Positions 28,123 through 37,170 of a stretch of DNA of 64,000 bases are shown here, one piece after another. Numbering within the stretch: position 1 is the stretch's first letter; every line of letters starts with the position of its first letter. The translations under genes were made by a program, and so were the position numbers. The DNA lies in NCBI GenBank assembly GCA_016712635.1, contig JADJQS010000007.1, forward strand, positions 124,001 to 188,000, given 5' to 3'. Source of the DNA: Gammaproteobacteria bacterium (lineage in GTDB: Bacteria > Pseudomonadota > Gammaproteobacteria > SZUA-140). The notes under the pieces were generated by a model. The model did no database searches. It saw only the letters and a program-made list of their open reading frames with translations, and was not told where the DNA came from.

Positions 28123-29130
28123 CTACGGCGCAGGACGGTTGTCCGGATAGGCCCAGGGATTGGCCTCGCCGTGATCGAAGTAGCTGCTCCAGTCGGGGTT
28201 GATGTTGGCGCTGTTGTGGGTGGGGTCGGCATAATTGTAGGTGCCGCTGCTGCCCCCCGCGCCGCTGCCCGCGGTATAGGAATACATGCCGGCGGTGACC
28301 GAGGAATTCTGTGCGTCGGTGGACATGTCGAAGCGCACCGACGACGGCCCTCCGCCAGGTGGGCTCACATCCTCCGGCAGGTTCGGTCCGCGCAACTCCA
28401 CCGTGTTGGTGACGGCGGAGGCGGTCGCCGCGCTGCTCAGGGGGTTGCCGGTGGAATCGATGATGAGCGTAGCGTTCAGGTCGGCGGCATCGATGATGTT
28501 CGTAATCGAGGGTTTTTCCGCGTACCTGTCCTTGACGAAATCGACGGTCAGATCACCGTCGGTGACGAGCTGGCGCATCTGGACCCGTGAGGGATTGCCG
28601 CTGCTGTTTCCGCTGGAGACCGCGTCTGAAGCCAGGGGGTCGAATCCGTTACCTTCAAATCCGAAAGCGACGGCGGTATCACCGACGCTGGCTGAATGGT
28701 CCGGGCCGATCGGGCTGGCAGTGCCGCTGCAGTTGATCGGCCCGCGGCACGAACCGCCCGTCTGGCCGAAAAAGCCTGCCTGGATGTAGACTTCCTGCGC
28801 AAACCCGGATGCCGGATCGCCGACGATCAGATGATAATACGGCGTGGTGCCATCCAGCACGCGTTCATAGACAAATGGGGTTTGATCGGCAAAGAGCGCA
28901 TCATTTCCGCCCTCATCCGTCTGGAAGACGGTGGTGCCGCTGAAAACGGGATTCGCGGTGTCGGCGTTCCAGTTCAGAGTGAACTCGGCCCTGACCGGCG
29001 CAGCACAAAGAAATAGTGCGGACAATCCGAGCGTTAACGCGATCTTCGGTACCCGATTCTGCGGCTGATGCACGTCGTCCACCCTGGGCCACGCAAGCAC
29101 CTGAAGTGTACTACAAAACACGGGGTTCAC
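28123..29130 (-). CDS. Secreted protein of unknown function
   Basis: Up to 335 residues with a signal-like segment (KIALTLGLSALFLCAAPVRA) at about residues 29-48, then a Gly/Ser/Thr/Asn-rich, beta-type secreted domain (FTLNWNADTANPVFSGTTVF; VYIQAGFFGQTGGSCRGPI) and a low-complexity Gly/Tyr tail. Two cysteines (SCRGPINCSG) could form a disulfide. The true start is probably the GTG about 17-20 codons into the frame, next to the signal peptide. I do not recognise a family. The 5' end overlaps the end of lhr by 20 bases if the upstream ATG is used, another reason to prefer a later start. Confidence 0.6.
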   Translation of the reverse strand: MNPVFCSTLQVLAWPRVDDVHQPQNRVPKIALTLGLSALFLCAAPVRAEFTLNWNADTANPVFSGTTVFQTDEGGNDALFADQTPFVYERVLDGTTPYYHLIVGDPASGFAQEVYIQAGFFGQTGGSCRGPINCSGTASPIGPDHSASVGDTAVAFGFEGNGFDPLASDAVSSGNSSGNPSRVQMRQLVTDGDLTVDFVKDRYAEKPSITNIIDAADLNATLIIDSTGNPLSSAATASAVTNTVELRGPNLPEDVSPPGGGPSSVRFDMSTDAQNSSVTAGMYSYTAGSGAGGSSGTYNYADPTHNSANINPDWSSYFDHGEANPWAYPDNRPAP

Positions 29131-30517
29131 GCGAGCGGGGTGCTAGCGCCTCCAACCCCTCCGTGAATTGCTCTGTATATACGGCTTTCCCGCCCGTTGC
29201 GCCTGCAATCACCATGCCGTCACGATACAGCACCCGATTGGCCGTCTGTGCCGGGACACGGTCCCCGGGGGTGATTATCCCGGTCATATTCAATGGATCG
29301 GCCCCGGAGAGGCTGATCATGAGGCCGTTGCGTCCCTGCCGGCGGACCTCCCGGAGGGCGCCGACGGCCTCGGGCAGGGCGTACTGCTCGCCGCTGAAAC
29401 CGTCGACGAAACGGCCGCCCCGGATCTCGCCGCGCGCCTCCAGCCGGCGGTAGACCTGGATCAGTTCGCGCCAGGCCGGCGCGCCGGCCTCGCGCGCGAC
29501 CAGACGGCGGAAGACCACGCCGTAACGCCGGAGCAGCGCACGGGCGATATGCTCGCATGCCGCCGTTTCCTTGATGTTGCCTGGCTGCAGACGCACCGGT
29601 GGCAGCCATACCCAGCGTCCGGCGTGCTCTACCCCGGGGGCGTGGGCGCGGCGGCGGCGCCGACCGCTGTTGTACCCGGGGCGCAGGTGCTGCGGTGCGA
29701 GCAGGGCGCGCAGCCCGGCGAAGCTGTCGCAGTTCACGAGGCCGGCGGCCGCGAGTTCGGCCAGCGCCGCCTCGAGCTGGGTGTGCAGCAGTCCGCTGTG
29801 CTGCAGCAGGTCTTCGAAGAACGCCGCCGGGTGACGCGCGAATACCTCCGCCACGGCGCGCGCGTACGCGGACAGTTCGATCGCCGCCCCGTCGACCGGT
29901 TCCGCCCTGCGCCAGAAGGGCAGGCTCGAACGCGGTACCAGGGCGATCGGCGCGGCGCGCAGCGTCGGCGCGACGGGCCTGCCTTCCTTCGCAGCCTGCC
30001 GCGCCGCGAGCGGGCGGAACCAGGCGAATCGTCCGCTGGCGCACAGCCGGTCGAGCTCATCCGGCGTGTATCCCTTCATGCGCGAGGGCAGGATGTGCGC
30101 CTCCCAGGCAGAGGCCGGCGCGGCGCAGCCTTCGAGCTGCATCAGCGCCGCGGCGAGCGCCTCAATGCCTTCACCGGGATCGTCGAGACGCTGCCAGTGG
30201 AACAGGAAGCGCATGAAGTCCGCCGGCGCCACCGCCTCGATTTCGCTGCGCAGCTGTTTCAGGGTATAGCGATGGATGCGCGCGAGCAGGCGCCGTTCGC
30301 ACCATTCCGTTTCCAGGACGCCGGGGGTGAAACGTCCCTGCAACGCGAAGCCCTGCTGCTCCAGTTCGGCGAGCGCGGCGTGCAGATCGGGTTCGCGAAG
30401 GCCCAGGTCCCGCGCGAGGGCGGCCGCGGTGACCGGCCCGCAGCCCTCCAGCCGGCTGCGCAGCAGCGAGAGCCGCGCCTGTTCCGGCGTCGGTGCCTGC
30501 TCGCCGTCCTCGATCAC
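29111..30517 (-). CDS. lhr: Large helicase-related protein Lhr, C-terminal part (split from 30514-33420)
   Basis: A 468-residue segment corresponding to the C-terminal region of proteobacterial Lhr: RLEGCGPVTAAALARDLGL (winged-helix start), repeated winged-helix-like blocks and the RRLEARGEIRGGRFVDGFSGEQYALPEA motif. It has no helicase motifs of its own. It opens with GTG in a 4-base GTGA overlap with the stop of the N-terminal frame. Restoring one base in the five-C run at 30530-30534 (minus strand) joins the two frames as ...NSPPAIAPVIEDGEQ..., an ordinary Lhr linker, so this is most likely one gene of ~1436 codons broken by an indel. A natural two-gene split is the alternative. Confidence 0.85.
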   Translation of the reverse strand: MIEDGEQAPTPEQARLSLLRSRLEGCGPVTAAALARDLGLREPDLHAALAELEQQGFALQGRFTPGVLETEWCERRLLARIHRYTLKQLRSEIEAVAPADFMRFLFHWQRLDDPGEGIEALAAALMQLEGCAAPASAWEAHILPSRMKGYTPDELDRLCASGRFAWFRPLAARQAAKEGRPVAPTLRAAPIALVPRSSLPFWRRAEPVDGAAIELSAYARAVAEVFARHPAAFFEDLLQHSGLLHTQLEAALAELAAAGLVNCDSFAGLRALLAPQHLRPGYNSGRRRRRAHAPGVEHAGRWVWLPPVRLQPGNIKETAACEHIARALLRRYGVVFRRLVAREAGAPAWRELIQVYRRLEARGEIRGGRFVDGFSGEQYALPEAVGALREVRRQGRNGLMISLSGADPLNMTGIITPGDRVPAQTANRVLYRDGMVIAGATGGKAVYTEQFTEGLEALAPRSREPRVL

Positions 30518-33420
30518 GGGAGCGATGGCGGGGGCGAGTTGCGTGCGGGATCGGGATGCAGCGCGAGCAGTTCTGCCAGGCGCTCCGCGGCGACCCAGCG
30601 CACCGCGCCGTCGGCGCCGGTCGCGCGCGTCGCGCGGCGATCCTCCGCCAGGCGGGCGAACAGGGCGGGCCAGGCGGGTTCGTGCACGGTTTCTTCTTCG
30701 CGCAGGAAACCGAGCAGCACCAGGCCGTCGTGCAGCTCGTCCGGTGTCGCCGCCTCCGGCCAGGCCTCGGCGCGCACGCGCGCGATGGCGGCGGCGTCGA
30801 GCCGGCCGAGATCGGCGGCGTCGGCGGGGTCGATGAAACGGCGCTGCTGCACCGCGAGCGTGCGGCGTTCCTCGGCGGGCGCGTCGTCGAGAAAGGCGTA
30901 GGCGCGCGCGGTCAGTATCTCCGCCGCGAGCGGCGAGGGCGCGGCGAGGTCGCGCGCCAGCACGCGGATCTCTCCCCCTTCGATCCCGGCCAGCACGCGC
31001 ACCAGGCCGTCGACGTCCATCAGCTCGTGCAGGCAGTCGTTCAGGGTCTGGGTCACCAGAGGGTGATCCGGTACCTCGCGGTCACCTGCGATGTTCTCCA
31101 GGCAGGCGAGCTGGTCCGGGAACACCAGCGCGACCAGGTCCTCGGCATCCGCGCGCTGGAACGGCGCCGGTACGCGCTTGCCGTTGCGGTTGCGCGGCAC
31201 CGCGAGCGCGGTGTTGGCCACCCAGCGCCAGCGCGTACCGAACATCGGCGCCGCGAGCAGCGCCTGGACCAATATCTCGCGTGCGTTGTGCGCGCGCAGA
31301 TAGCCGGCGACCTCGGCGAGCGGAAAACTGTGCGTCGGGCCGAGCGACAGCACGATGCTGTCCTCGGTGGCGGCGGCCTGCAGCTCGAAGTTGAACTTGC
31401 GGCAGAAGCGCTTGCGCAGCGCGAGCCCCCACGCGCGGTTGATGCGTGCGCCGAACGGCGCGTGGATGACGAGGTGCATGTCGCCCGCCTCGTCGAAGAA
31501 GCGCTCGAGGATCACCTGTCGCTGTGTCGGCAGCGCGCCGAGGGCCGCATGTGCAGTGGCGAGGTAATCGGCGAGCTGTTGCCCCGCGGCGGGTTCCAGC
31601 CGCAGTGTATCGATCAGCCAGTGCCGCGCGGAATCGATTCCTTCATCGAATTTTTCCGCCAGCGCCGCGCGCAGGCGCGACACCGCGTGCGAGAGTTCGT
31701 CGGTGCGACCGGGCGCCTCGCCGAACCAGAACGGGATGTTCGGCGGCTGTCCCCTGGCGTCCTCCGCATGCACCTTGCCCTGCTCGATCCTGAGCATGCG
31801 ATACGACGTGCTGCCGAGCTGGAAGATGTCGCCCGGCAGGCTCTCGAAGGCGAAGTCCTCGTTCAGGGTGCCGATGAACTGGCCCTGCGGCTGCAGGATC
31901 ACGTCGTAGTCGAACTGGTCCGGTATCGCGCCGGCGTTGGTGACGGCGGTCAGGCGCGCGCCCGGCCGTGCGCGCAGGCGGCCGTTGACCGCGTCGCGAT
32001 GCAGGTAGGCGCCGCGCCGGCCGCGCCGCGTGGTATAGCCGTCGGCCAGCATGCGCACCACGGCGGTGTAATCCGCGCGCGTCATGTCATGATAAGACTG
32101 CGCGTGCCGCACCAGTTCATACAGCGCCGCCTCCTCCCATTCCCGGCTCGCCACCTCGGCGACGATGTGCTGCGCGAGCACGTCGAGTGGCGCGCGCGGG
32201 ATGTTGATCCGGTCAAGCTCGTCCCGCCGCACCGCGTCGAGCAGGGCGGCGCATTCGGCGAGGTCATCGCGCGAGAGCGGAAACAGGCGTCCCTTGGGCA
32301 GGCCGCCGACGGCGTGTCCGGAACGGCCGACGCGCTGCAGCAAAGTGGCGATCGAGCGCGGCGAGCCGAGCTGGCATACCAGGTCAACCTCGCCGATGTC
32401 GATACCGAGCTCGAGCGAGGCGGTCGCGACCAGCGCGCGCAGGTGGCCGCCCTTCAGGCGCTGCTCGGCGTCGAGGCGGTGCTCGCGCGCGAGGCTGCCG
32501 TGATGGGCGGTGACCGCGTCCTCGCCCAGGCGCTCGGCGAGGTGGCGCGCCGCGCGCTCGGCGAGGCGGCGCGTGTTGACGAAGATCAGCGTGGTGCGGT
32601 GCGCCCGCACCAGCTCCGCCAGACGGTCGTAGATCTCCGTCCACACCTCGGCCGCCATCACCGCCTCCAGCGGCGACCCCGGGATTTCGAGCGCGAGGTC
32701 GCGCCGGCGTACGTGGCCGGTATCGACGATGGCGCAGGCGGTCGCCGGTTCGCCGGTGAGGAATTCCGCCATGCGTTCGATCGGCTTCTGCGTGGCGGAC
32801 AGCCCGATCCGCACCGGCGGTTTGTCGCACAAGGCGGCCAGCCGTTCCAGCGACAGCGCGAGATGGGCGCCGCGCTTGTTGCCGGCGAGGGCGTGGATCT
32901 CGTCGACGATCACCGTGCGTACGGTGGCGAGCATGGCGCGCCCCGACTCGGACGTCAGCAGGATGAACAGCGATTCCGGCGTCGTGACGAGGATGTGCGG
33001 CGGCGTACGGCGCATGCGCTCGCGCTCGCCCTGCGGCGTGTCGCCGGTGCGCACCCACGCGCGCACCGGCACGTCGGGCAGGCCGCTCTCGAGCAGAGCG
33101 TCGCGGATGCCGGCGAGCGGCTGCTCGAGATTTTTCCGGATGTCGTTCGACAGCGCCTTCAGAGGCGAGACGTAGAGCACGCGGGTTTCGTCCGGCAGCC
33201 CGCGTTCCAGACCTTCGCGCACCAGCGCATCGATCGCCGCCAGGAAGGCGGCCAGCGTCTTGCCCGAACCGGTCGGCGCCGCGATCAGGGTGTGCCGTCC
33301 GGACCGGGCCGCGGGCCAGGCCAGCGCCTGCACCGGGGTCGGCTCCCCGAGTGTGCGCGCGAACCAGCGCGTGACGGCGGGATGAAATGGCGGCTGTCCC
33401 ATGGCGACATCATAGCCCAA
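30514..33420 (-). CDS. lhr: Large helicase-related protein Lhr, ATPase core (N-terminal part)
   Basis: A 968-residue superfamily 2 helicase: Walker A APTGSGKTLAAFLAAIDALV, DEIH box (VIVDEIHALAGNKRG), the SAT-like motif GLSATQKP, and motifs V/VI (ATASLELGIDIGEVDLV; RSIATLLQRVGRSGHAVGG). Lhr unwinds RNA:DNA hybrids and takes part in DNA repair in bacteria. The frame ends in ...DPARNSPPPSLP just where the family continues into its C-terminal domains, encoded in the next frame. Divergent from the TudS gene. Confidence 0.92.
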   Translation of the reverse strand: MGYDVAMGQPPFHPAVTRWFARTLGEPTPVQALAWPAARSGRHTLIAAPTGSGKTLAAFLAAIDALVREGLERGLPDETRVLYVSPLKALSNDIRKNLEQPLAGIRDALLESGLPDVPVRAWVRTGDTPQGERERMRRTPPHILVTTPESLFILLTSESGRAMLATVRTVIVDEIHALAGNKRGAHLALSLERLAALCDKPPVRIGLSATQKPIERMAEFLTGEPATACAIVDTGHVRRRDLALEIPGSPLEAVMAAEVWTEIYDRLAELVRAHRTTLIFVNTRRLAERAARHLAERLGEDAVTAHHGSLAREHRLDAEQRLKGGHLRALVATASLELGIDIGEVDLVCQLGSPRSIATLLQRVGRSGHAVGGLPKGRLFPLSRDDLAECAALLDAVRRDELDRINIPRAPLDVLAQHIVAEVASREWEEAALYELVRHAQSYHDMTRADYTAVVRMLADGYTTRRGRRGAYLHRDAVNGRLRARPGARLTAVTNAGAIPDQFDYDVILQPQGQFIGTLNEDFAFESLPGDIFQLGSTSYRMLRIEQGKVHAEDARGQPPNIPFWFGEAPGRTDELSHAVSRLRAALAEKFDEGIDSARHWLIDTLRLEPAAGQQLADYLATAHAALGALPTQRQVILERFFDEAGDMHLVIHAPFGARINRAWGLALRKRFCRKFNFELQAAATEDSIVLSLGPTHSFPLAEVAGYLRAHNAREILVQALLAAPMFGTRWRWVANTALAVPRNRNGKRVPAPFQRADAEDLVALVFPDQLACLENIAGDREVPDHPLVTQTLNDCLHELMDVDGLVRVLAGIEGGEIRVLARDLAAPSPLAAEILTARAYAFLDDAPAEERRTLAVQQRRFIDPADAADLGRLDAAAIARVRAEAWPEAATPDELHDGLVLLGFLREEETVHEPAWPALFARLAEDRRATRATGADGAVRWVAAERLAELLALHPDPARNSPPPSLP

Positions 33421-33500
33421 AATGCCTCGACCGCGGCGCGCGCCAGGGCGCAGCGTTGCGCGGGCATCGCTTGTCGGCCGGGGCCGGAAACGGCCATGAT

Positions 33501-34487
33501 ATGCGCATGGAACACAATCGGGATACGCCGGCGCCGGATGTCCCCCGCATCACCCTCGGCATCAGCAGCTGTCTGCTCGGGGAGACGGTGCGCTTCGACG
33601 GCAACCACAAGTACAACGGCTACATCGCCGAGACCCTGGGACAGGTATTCGAGTTCCGTCCCTATTGTCCCGAGGTGGCGATCGGGCTCGGTGTACCCCG
33701 TCCCCCGATCCGTCTGGTGGCGACGCCGGACGGCACCCGCGCGCGCGGTGTCGATGATCCGACGCGAGATGTGACCGCGGCGCTGACCGACTGCGGCTTG
33801 CGGTTCGCCGCGCAGCTGGACGGCATCAGCGGCTACCTGTTCAAGAAGGGCTCGCCGAGCTGCGGCATGGAACGGGTGCGGCGATACAGTGAGGAGGGCC
33901 AGCCTGTCCCGGGCGACGGGGCGGGGATCTTCGCCCGCACTCTGATGGCGCAGTGCCCGGAGCTGCCGGCGGAGGAGGAGGGACGCCTGATGGACCCGGT
34001 GCTGCGGGAGAATTTCGTCGAGCGGGTGTTCGTCTATCACCGCTGGCAGCAGCTCGGCCGTGGAGGCCTCACCGCGGCCGGGCTGGTGGATTTCCACACC
34101 CGCCACAAATTCATCCTGCTGGCCCACGACGAGCCGGCCTACCGCGCGCTCGGGCGACTCGTCGCACAGGCCGGCGCGCGCCCCATACCGGGTCTGGGGC
34201 GGGAATACCTCGGCGCCATAATGGCGGCGCTGAAAAAACCCGCGCGCGCCGGGAGTCACACCAACGTGCTGCAGCACATCTACGGCTTCGTCAAGGACAA
34301 GCTCGACGCGGAGGACAGGCGTGAGCTGCTGGAGGTGTTCGAGGAGTACCGGTGCGGGAGGATCCCGCTGATCGTTCCGCTGACCCTGCTGCGGCACCAC
34401 CTGCGGCGGCATCCCGACGGCTACATCGAGCGCCAGTATTACCTCGATCCCCATCCGCGCGAACTGATGTTGCGCAACCTGATCTAG
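33501..34487 (+). CDS. DUF523-DUF1722 fusion protein (TudS/YbgA type)
   Basis: A ~328-residue two-domain protein. The N-terminal DUF523 half has the cysteine motifs of TudS thiouracil desulfidases (SSCLLGETVRFDGNHKYN, PYCPEVAIGLGVPRPPIRL, KKGSPSCGMERVR), which in that family hold a [4Fe-4S] cluster. The C-terminal DUF1722 half (FHTRHKFILLAHD, LGREYLGAIMAALKKPA, THTNVLQHIYGF-like) is the YbgA domain. The fusion is common in gammaproteobacteria and linked to sulfur removal from thio-bases or DNA repair; the substrate is unproven here. ATG 33501 or 33507 can start it. Confidence 0.9.
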   Translation: MRMEHNRDTPAPDVPRITLGISSCLLGETVRFDGNHKYNGYIAETLGQVFEFRPYCPEVAIGLGVPRPPIRLVATPDGTRARGVDDPTRDVTAALTDCGLRFAAQLDGISGYLFKKGSPSCGMERVRRYSEEGQPVPGDGAGIFARTLMAQCPELPAEEEGRLMDPVLRENFVERVFVYHRWQQLGRGGLTAAGLVDFHTRHKFILLAHDEPAYRALGRLVAQAGARPIPGLGREYLGAIMAALKKPARAGSHTNVLQHIYGFVKDKLDAEDRRELLEVFEEYRCGRIPLIVPLTLLRHHLRRHPDGYIERQYYLDPHPRELMLRNLI

Positions 34488-34583
34488 TCCCTTGCGCGCC
34501 CCGCCACGGCTTGAATATTTGCAGGCGTCCGCCCATAGTGTCGGGTGTGCGTCGGAGACGTCGGCGCGACTGAGGAGAAGGTG

Positions 34584-35156
34584 ATGAAAGCGGGACAGAA
34601 AATATTCCTGGCGGTCGCGGTGCTCGGTGCCGCGCTGCTTGCCGGCTGCGCCGGTACCGGCCCGACCCAGGTCGAGAGTGACCTCGGCATCAAGGGCGCC
34701 CCGGACTGGGTCAACGAGGGGACCGCGATCCTGAAGACGCGCGACGGGCGCCTGTTCCACGGGGTCGGATCCGCGCCGCCGATGGGAGACCGTTCACTGC
34801 AGACCTCGGCCGCCGATGACCGCGCCCGGGCGGAACTGGCGCGCGTGCTGAGTTCCTACATGGACGTGGCGTCGCACGATTACACGGCGGCGAGCGGCAG
34901 CGGCGACCAGGCGCTGCTCGCCGCCAGCATCTCGCGTCAGATCGAGAACATCACCCGCGTCAACCTCGCCGGCAGCCGCATCATCGGCCGCTGGCGCGAC
35001 GAGAAGACCGGCGTTATCTACGCGCTCGCCGAGCTTGACATCGGGCAGGTGAAGGACACCCTGGGGCGGGTGGAAGACATGAACGCCGGCCTGCGGGATC
35101 ATATCCAGGAGCGGGGCGACAATATTTTTGACGGCATGGCGAAGGAGAAACCATGA
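34584..35156 (+). CDS. LPP20-family lipoprotein
   Basis: A 190-residue lipoprotein: lipobox LLAGC with Cys22, then PDWVNEGTAILKTRDGRLFHGVGSA and a helical stretch with ADDRARAELARVLSSYM, the core of the LPP20 family (also seen in FlgP). It opens a four-gene cluster of envelope proteins; its stop overlaps the lpoB start by ATGA. The role is probably in the outer membrane or cell wall; the exact function is unknown. ATG 34584 has GAGGAGAAGG upstream. Confidence 0.85.
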   Translation: MKAGQKIFLAVAVLGAALLAGCAGTGPTQVESDLGIKGAPDWVNEGTAILKTRDGRLFHGVGSAPPMGDRSLQTSAADDRARAELARVLSSYMDVASHDYTAASGSGDQALLAASISRQIENITRVNLAGSRIIGRWRDEKTGVIYALAELDIGQVKDTLGRVEDMNAGLRDHIQERGDNIFDGMAKEKP

Positions 35157-35758
35157 AGGCGATGTTCAGAACGATGGGGCCGGCGCTGCTGGCGGCGCTG
35201 GTGCTGGGAGGGTGTGCCACCAAGGTGGAGCGCATGGAACCCGGCGAGGCGGTTGACCTGAGCGGTAAATGGAACGACACCGATTCGCGCCTGGTGTCGG
35301 AGGAGATGATCCGCGACGTGTTGTCGCACCGCTGGGTGGGGGATTTCAGCCAGGGCCACGCGGGCGCGCGTCCCGCCGTCATCGTCGGCGAGATCCGCAA
35401 CCTCAGCCACGAGCACATCAGCGTGGTGACCTTCGTCAACGACCTCGAGCGCGAGATCATCAATTCCGGGAGGGTCGATTTCGTCGCCTCGCGCGATGAG
35501 CGCGCGGACATCCGCGCGGAGCGCAAGGACCAGGATCTGAACGCCAGCGAGGAGACCCGCAAGCCCATGGGCCAGGAGCTCGGCGCGGACTTCATGCTCA
35601 AGGGAGACATCAGCACCATCCTCGACACCGAGGGCAAGCAGCAGGTGCGTTACTACCAGGTCGACCTCACCCTGATCAGCCTCGCCGACAACCGCAAGGT
35701 GTGGGTGGGGCAGAAGAAGATCAAGAAGCTGGTGACGAAGCCGGGGCTGCGCCTCTGA
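35153..35758 (+). CDS. lpoB: Penicillin-binding protein activator LpoB
   Basis: A 201-residue lipoprotein with lipobox LGGC (Cys21) and the LpoB core: DLSGKWNDTDSRLVSEEMI, PAVIVGEIRNLSHEHI, FVASRDERADIRAERKDQ, GADFMLKGDISTI. LpoB reaches from the outer membrane to activate PBP1b. The assignment of partner is by family. It is translationally coupled to the upstream LPP20 lipoprotein and followed by a COG3014 lipoprotein 113 bases later. Confidence 0.88.
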   Translation: MKAMFRTMGPALLAALVLGGCATKVERMEPGEAVDLSGKWNDTDSRLVSEEMIRDVLSHRWVGDFSQGHAGARPAVIVGEIRNLSHEHISVVTFVNDLEREIINSGRVDFVASRDERADIRAERKDQDLNASEETRKPMGQELGADFMLKGDISTILDTEGKQQVRYYQVDLTLISLADNRKVWVGQKKIKKLVTKPGLRL

Positions 35759-35765
35759 AAAGATC

Positions 35766-35853
35766 CGTGAGGAGCGAGGCGTGAGGTGTGAGGAGTTAAG
35801 GACGCGGCCGGGGTTCTCCCGCTTCACGCCTAACGCCTCACCCTTCACCATTT
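35766..35853. repeat. GTGAGG-type intergenic repeat between lipoprotein genes
   Basis: The gap after lpoB contains GTGAGGAGCGAGGCGTGAGG followed by TGTGAGGAG, and then the complementary CACGCCTAACGCCTCACCCT. The two halves can pair imperfectly into a long stem. Such GAGGCGTGAGG modules are dispersed repeats in many proteobacterial genomes. It may affect expression of the downstream gene. Confidence 0.55.
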
Positions 35854-35871
35854 TCCGGATTTTCCAAAGAC

Positions 35872-37170
35872 ATGTCTTTCCTGCTCCGTCTGCCAACGGT
35901 TTTGCTGATTGCCGCATTAAGCGGCTGCGCCACCTACGGCGACTGGGTCGGGGAGATGGAGCGGCAGATCGCGGCGAGCGATCTGTCGGGGGCCCTGCGG
36001 ACGCTGGGGGAGCGCGCGGGCGGGAATGCGCGGGATGCGGTGCTGTACGATCTCAACCGTGCGATGCTGCAGCGCATGGCGGGCGACTTCGCGGGCAGCA
36101 GCGCCGCCTTTGAGCGCGCCAAGGCAGCGATCGAGCGCATGGAAGCGGTGAGCGTCAGCGAGCAGGCCGGCGCCCTTGCCGTCAACGACATGATGCGCAG
36201 CTACACGGGCGCGCCCTACGAGCGTGTCCTGCTGCACGTCTATGCCGCACTCGATTACCTGGAGCTGGGCCGGCCCGAGGATGCCCGCGTGGAGATCCTC
36301 CAGCTCGATGTCCTGCTGGGACAGGATGAGGACCGCGGCTGCGCCGGGTTCGCGCGCTATCTGAGCGGGATGATCTTCGAATCGCTGCGGCAGTATGATG
36401 ATGCCATGATCGCCTACCGCCAGGCCTATGCCGCCTACCACCGCGACGGCGGCACGGTCCCGGCCCCGCTTGGCCGCGACCTGGTGCGGATGGCCGCCCG
36501 CGTGGGCGGCATGGCGGACGAGCTGCGGCGATACCGCGCCGAGTTCGGGTTGGCGGAGGAGTCGCCGGGTCCGCGGGACGATGATGGCGAGCTGATCTTC
36601 CTGCTCCACAGCGGGCTCGCGCCGGTCAAGCGCGATACCCTGGTCGGCGCGACGACGAGAGATGGATTGCTGGTAACGGTCTCCATGCCCTATTACGAAT
36701 ACCGGGCGCCACGCGTGACCGGGGCGCGTCTGAGCGCGGACGGCCGCGCCGCCGTGACCGCGCTCGGCGTGGACGTCGCCGCCGCCGCGACGGCCGCGCT
36801 GGAGCGCGAGCAGCCGCTCATGCTCGCGCGTGCCGTCGCCCGCGCGGCCCTCAAGCACGAGGCGAGCGAAAAGGCGGACAAGGAAAACGACGCCCTCGGC
36901 GTGATGGTGAACATCGCCGGCGTGGTGAGCGAGCGTGCCGATACGCGCAGCTGGTCGACGCTGCCCAACCGCATCTACCTGGCGCGCCTGCCGCTCGCCC
37001 CCGGTCGCCACGAGGTGCGCGTCGAACTCGACGGCGCGGGCGCCGCCGCGGCGCGCGACTTCGCGGTCGACCTGGCGCCGGGGGAGAAGCGTTTCATCTC
37101 GCTGCACCGGGTGAGCACAGGCGATCTCGACCCGCCGCCCTACCGAATCGAACGGAGAAGAGTGCAATGA
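35872..37170 (+). CDS. COG3014-like TPR lipoprotein
   Basis: A 432-residue lipoprotein: lipobox LSGC (Cys19). The first ~200 residues form TPR-like helices (ARDAVLYDLNRAMLQRMAGD, ERVLLHVYAALDYLELGRPEDARVE), the rest a beta-rich domain (ELIFLLHSGLAPVKRD; LPLAPGRHEVRVELDG). This matches uncharacterised COG3014 proteins that cluster with LpoB and LPP20 lipoproteins. Function unknown. It overlaps the next gene by ATGA. Confidence 0.82.
   Translation: MSFLLRLPTVLLIAALSGCATYGDWVGEMERQIAASDLSGALRTLGERAGGNARDAVLYDLNRAMLQRMAGDFAGSSAAFERAKAAIERMEAVSVSEQAGALAVNDMMRSYTGAPYERVLLHVYAALDYLELGRPEDARVEILQLDVLLGQDEDRGCAGFARYLSGMIFESLRQYDDAMIAYRQAYAAYHRDGGTVPAPLGRDLVRMAARVGGMADELRRYRAEFGLAEESPGPRDDDGELIFLLHSGLAPVKRDTLVGATTRDGLLVTVSMPYYEYRAPRVTGARLSADGRAAVTALGVDVAAAATAALEREQPLMLARAVARAALKHEASEKADKENDALGVMVNIAGVVSERADTRSWSTLPNRIYLARLPLAPGRHEVRVELDGAGAAAARDFAVDLAPGEKRFISLHRVSTGDLDPPPYRIERRRVQ

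Noticed and set aside
30493..33774. Plus-strand open frame of about 1090 codons opposite lhr
   Set aside because: Antisense shadow of a well-supported helicase; low-complexity Arg/Gln-rich product.
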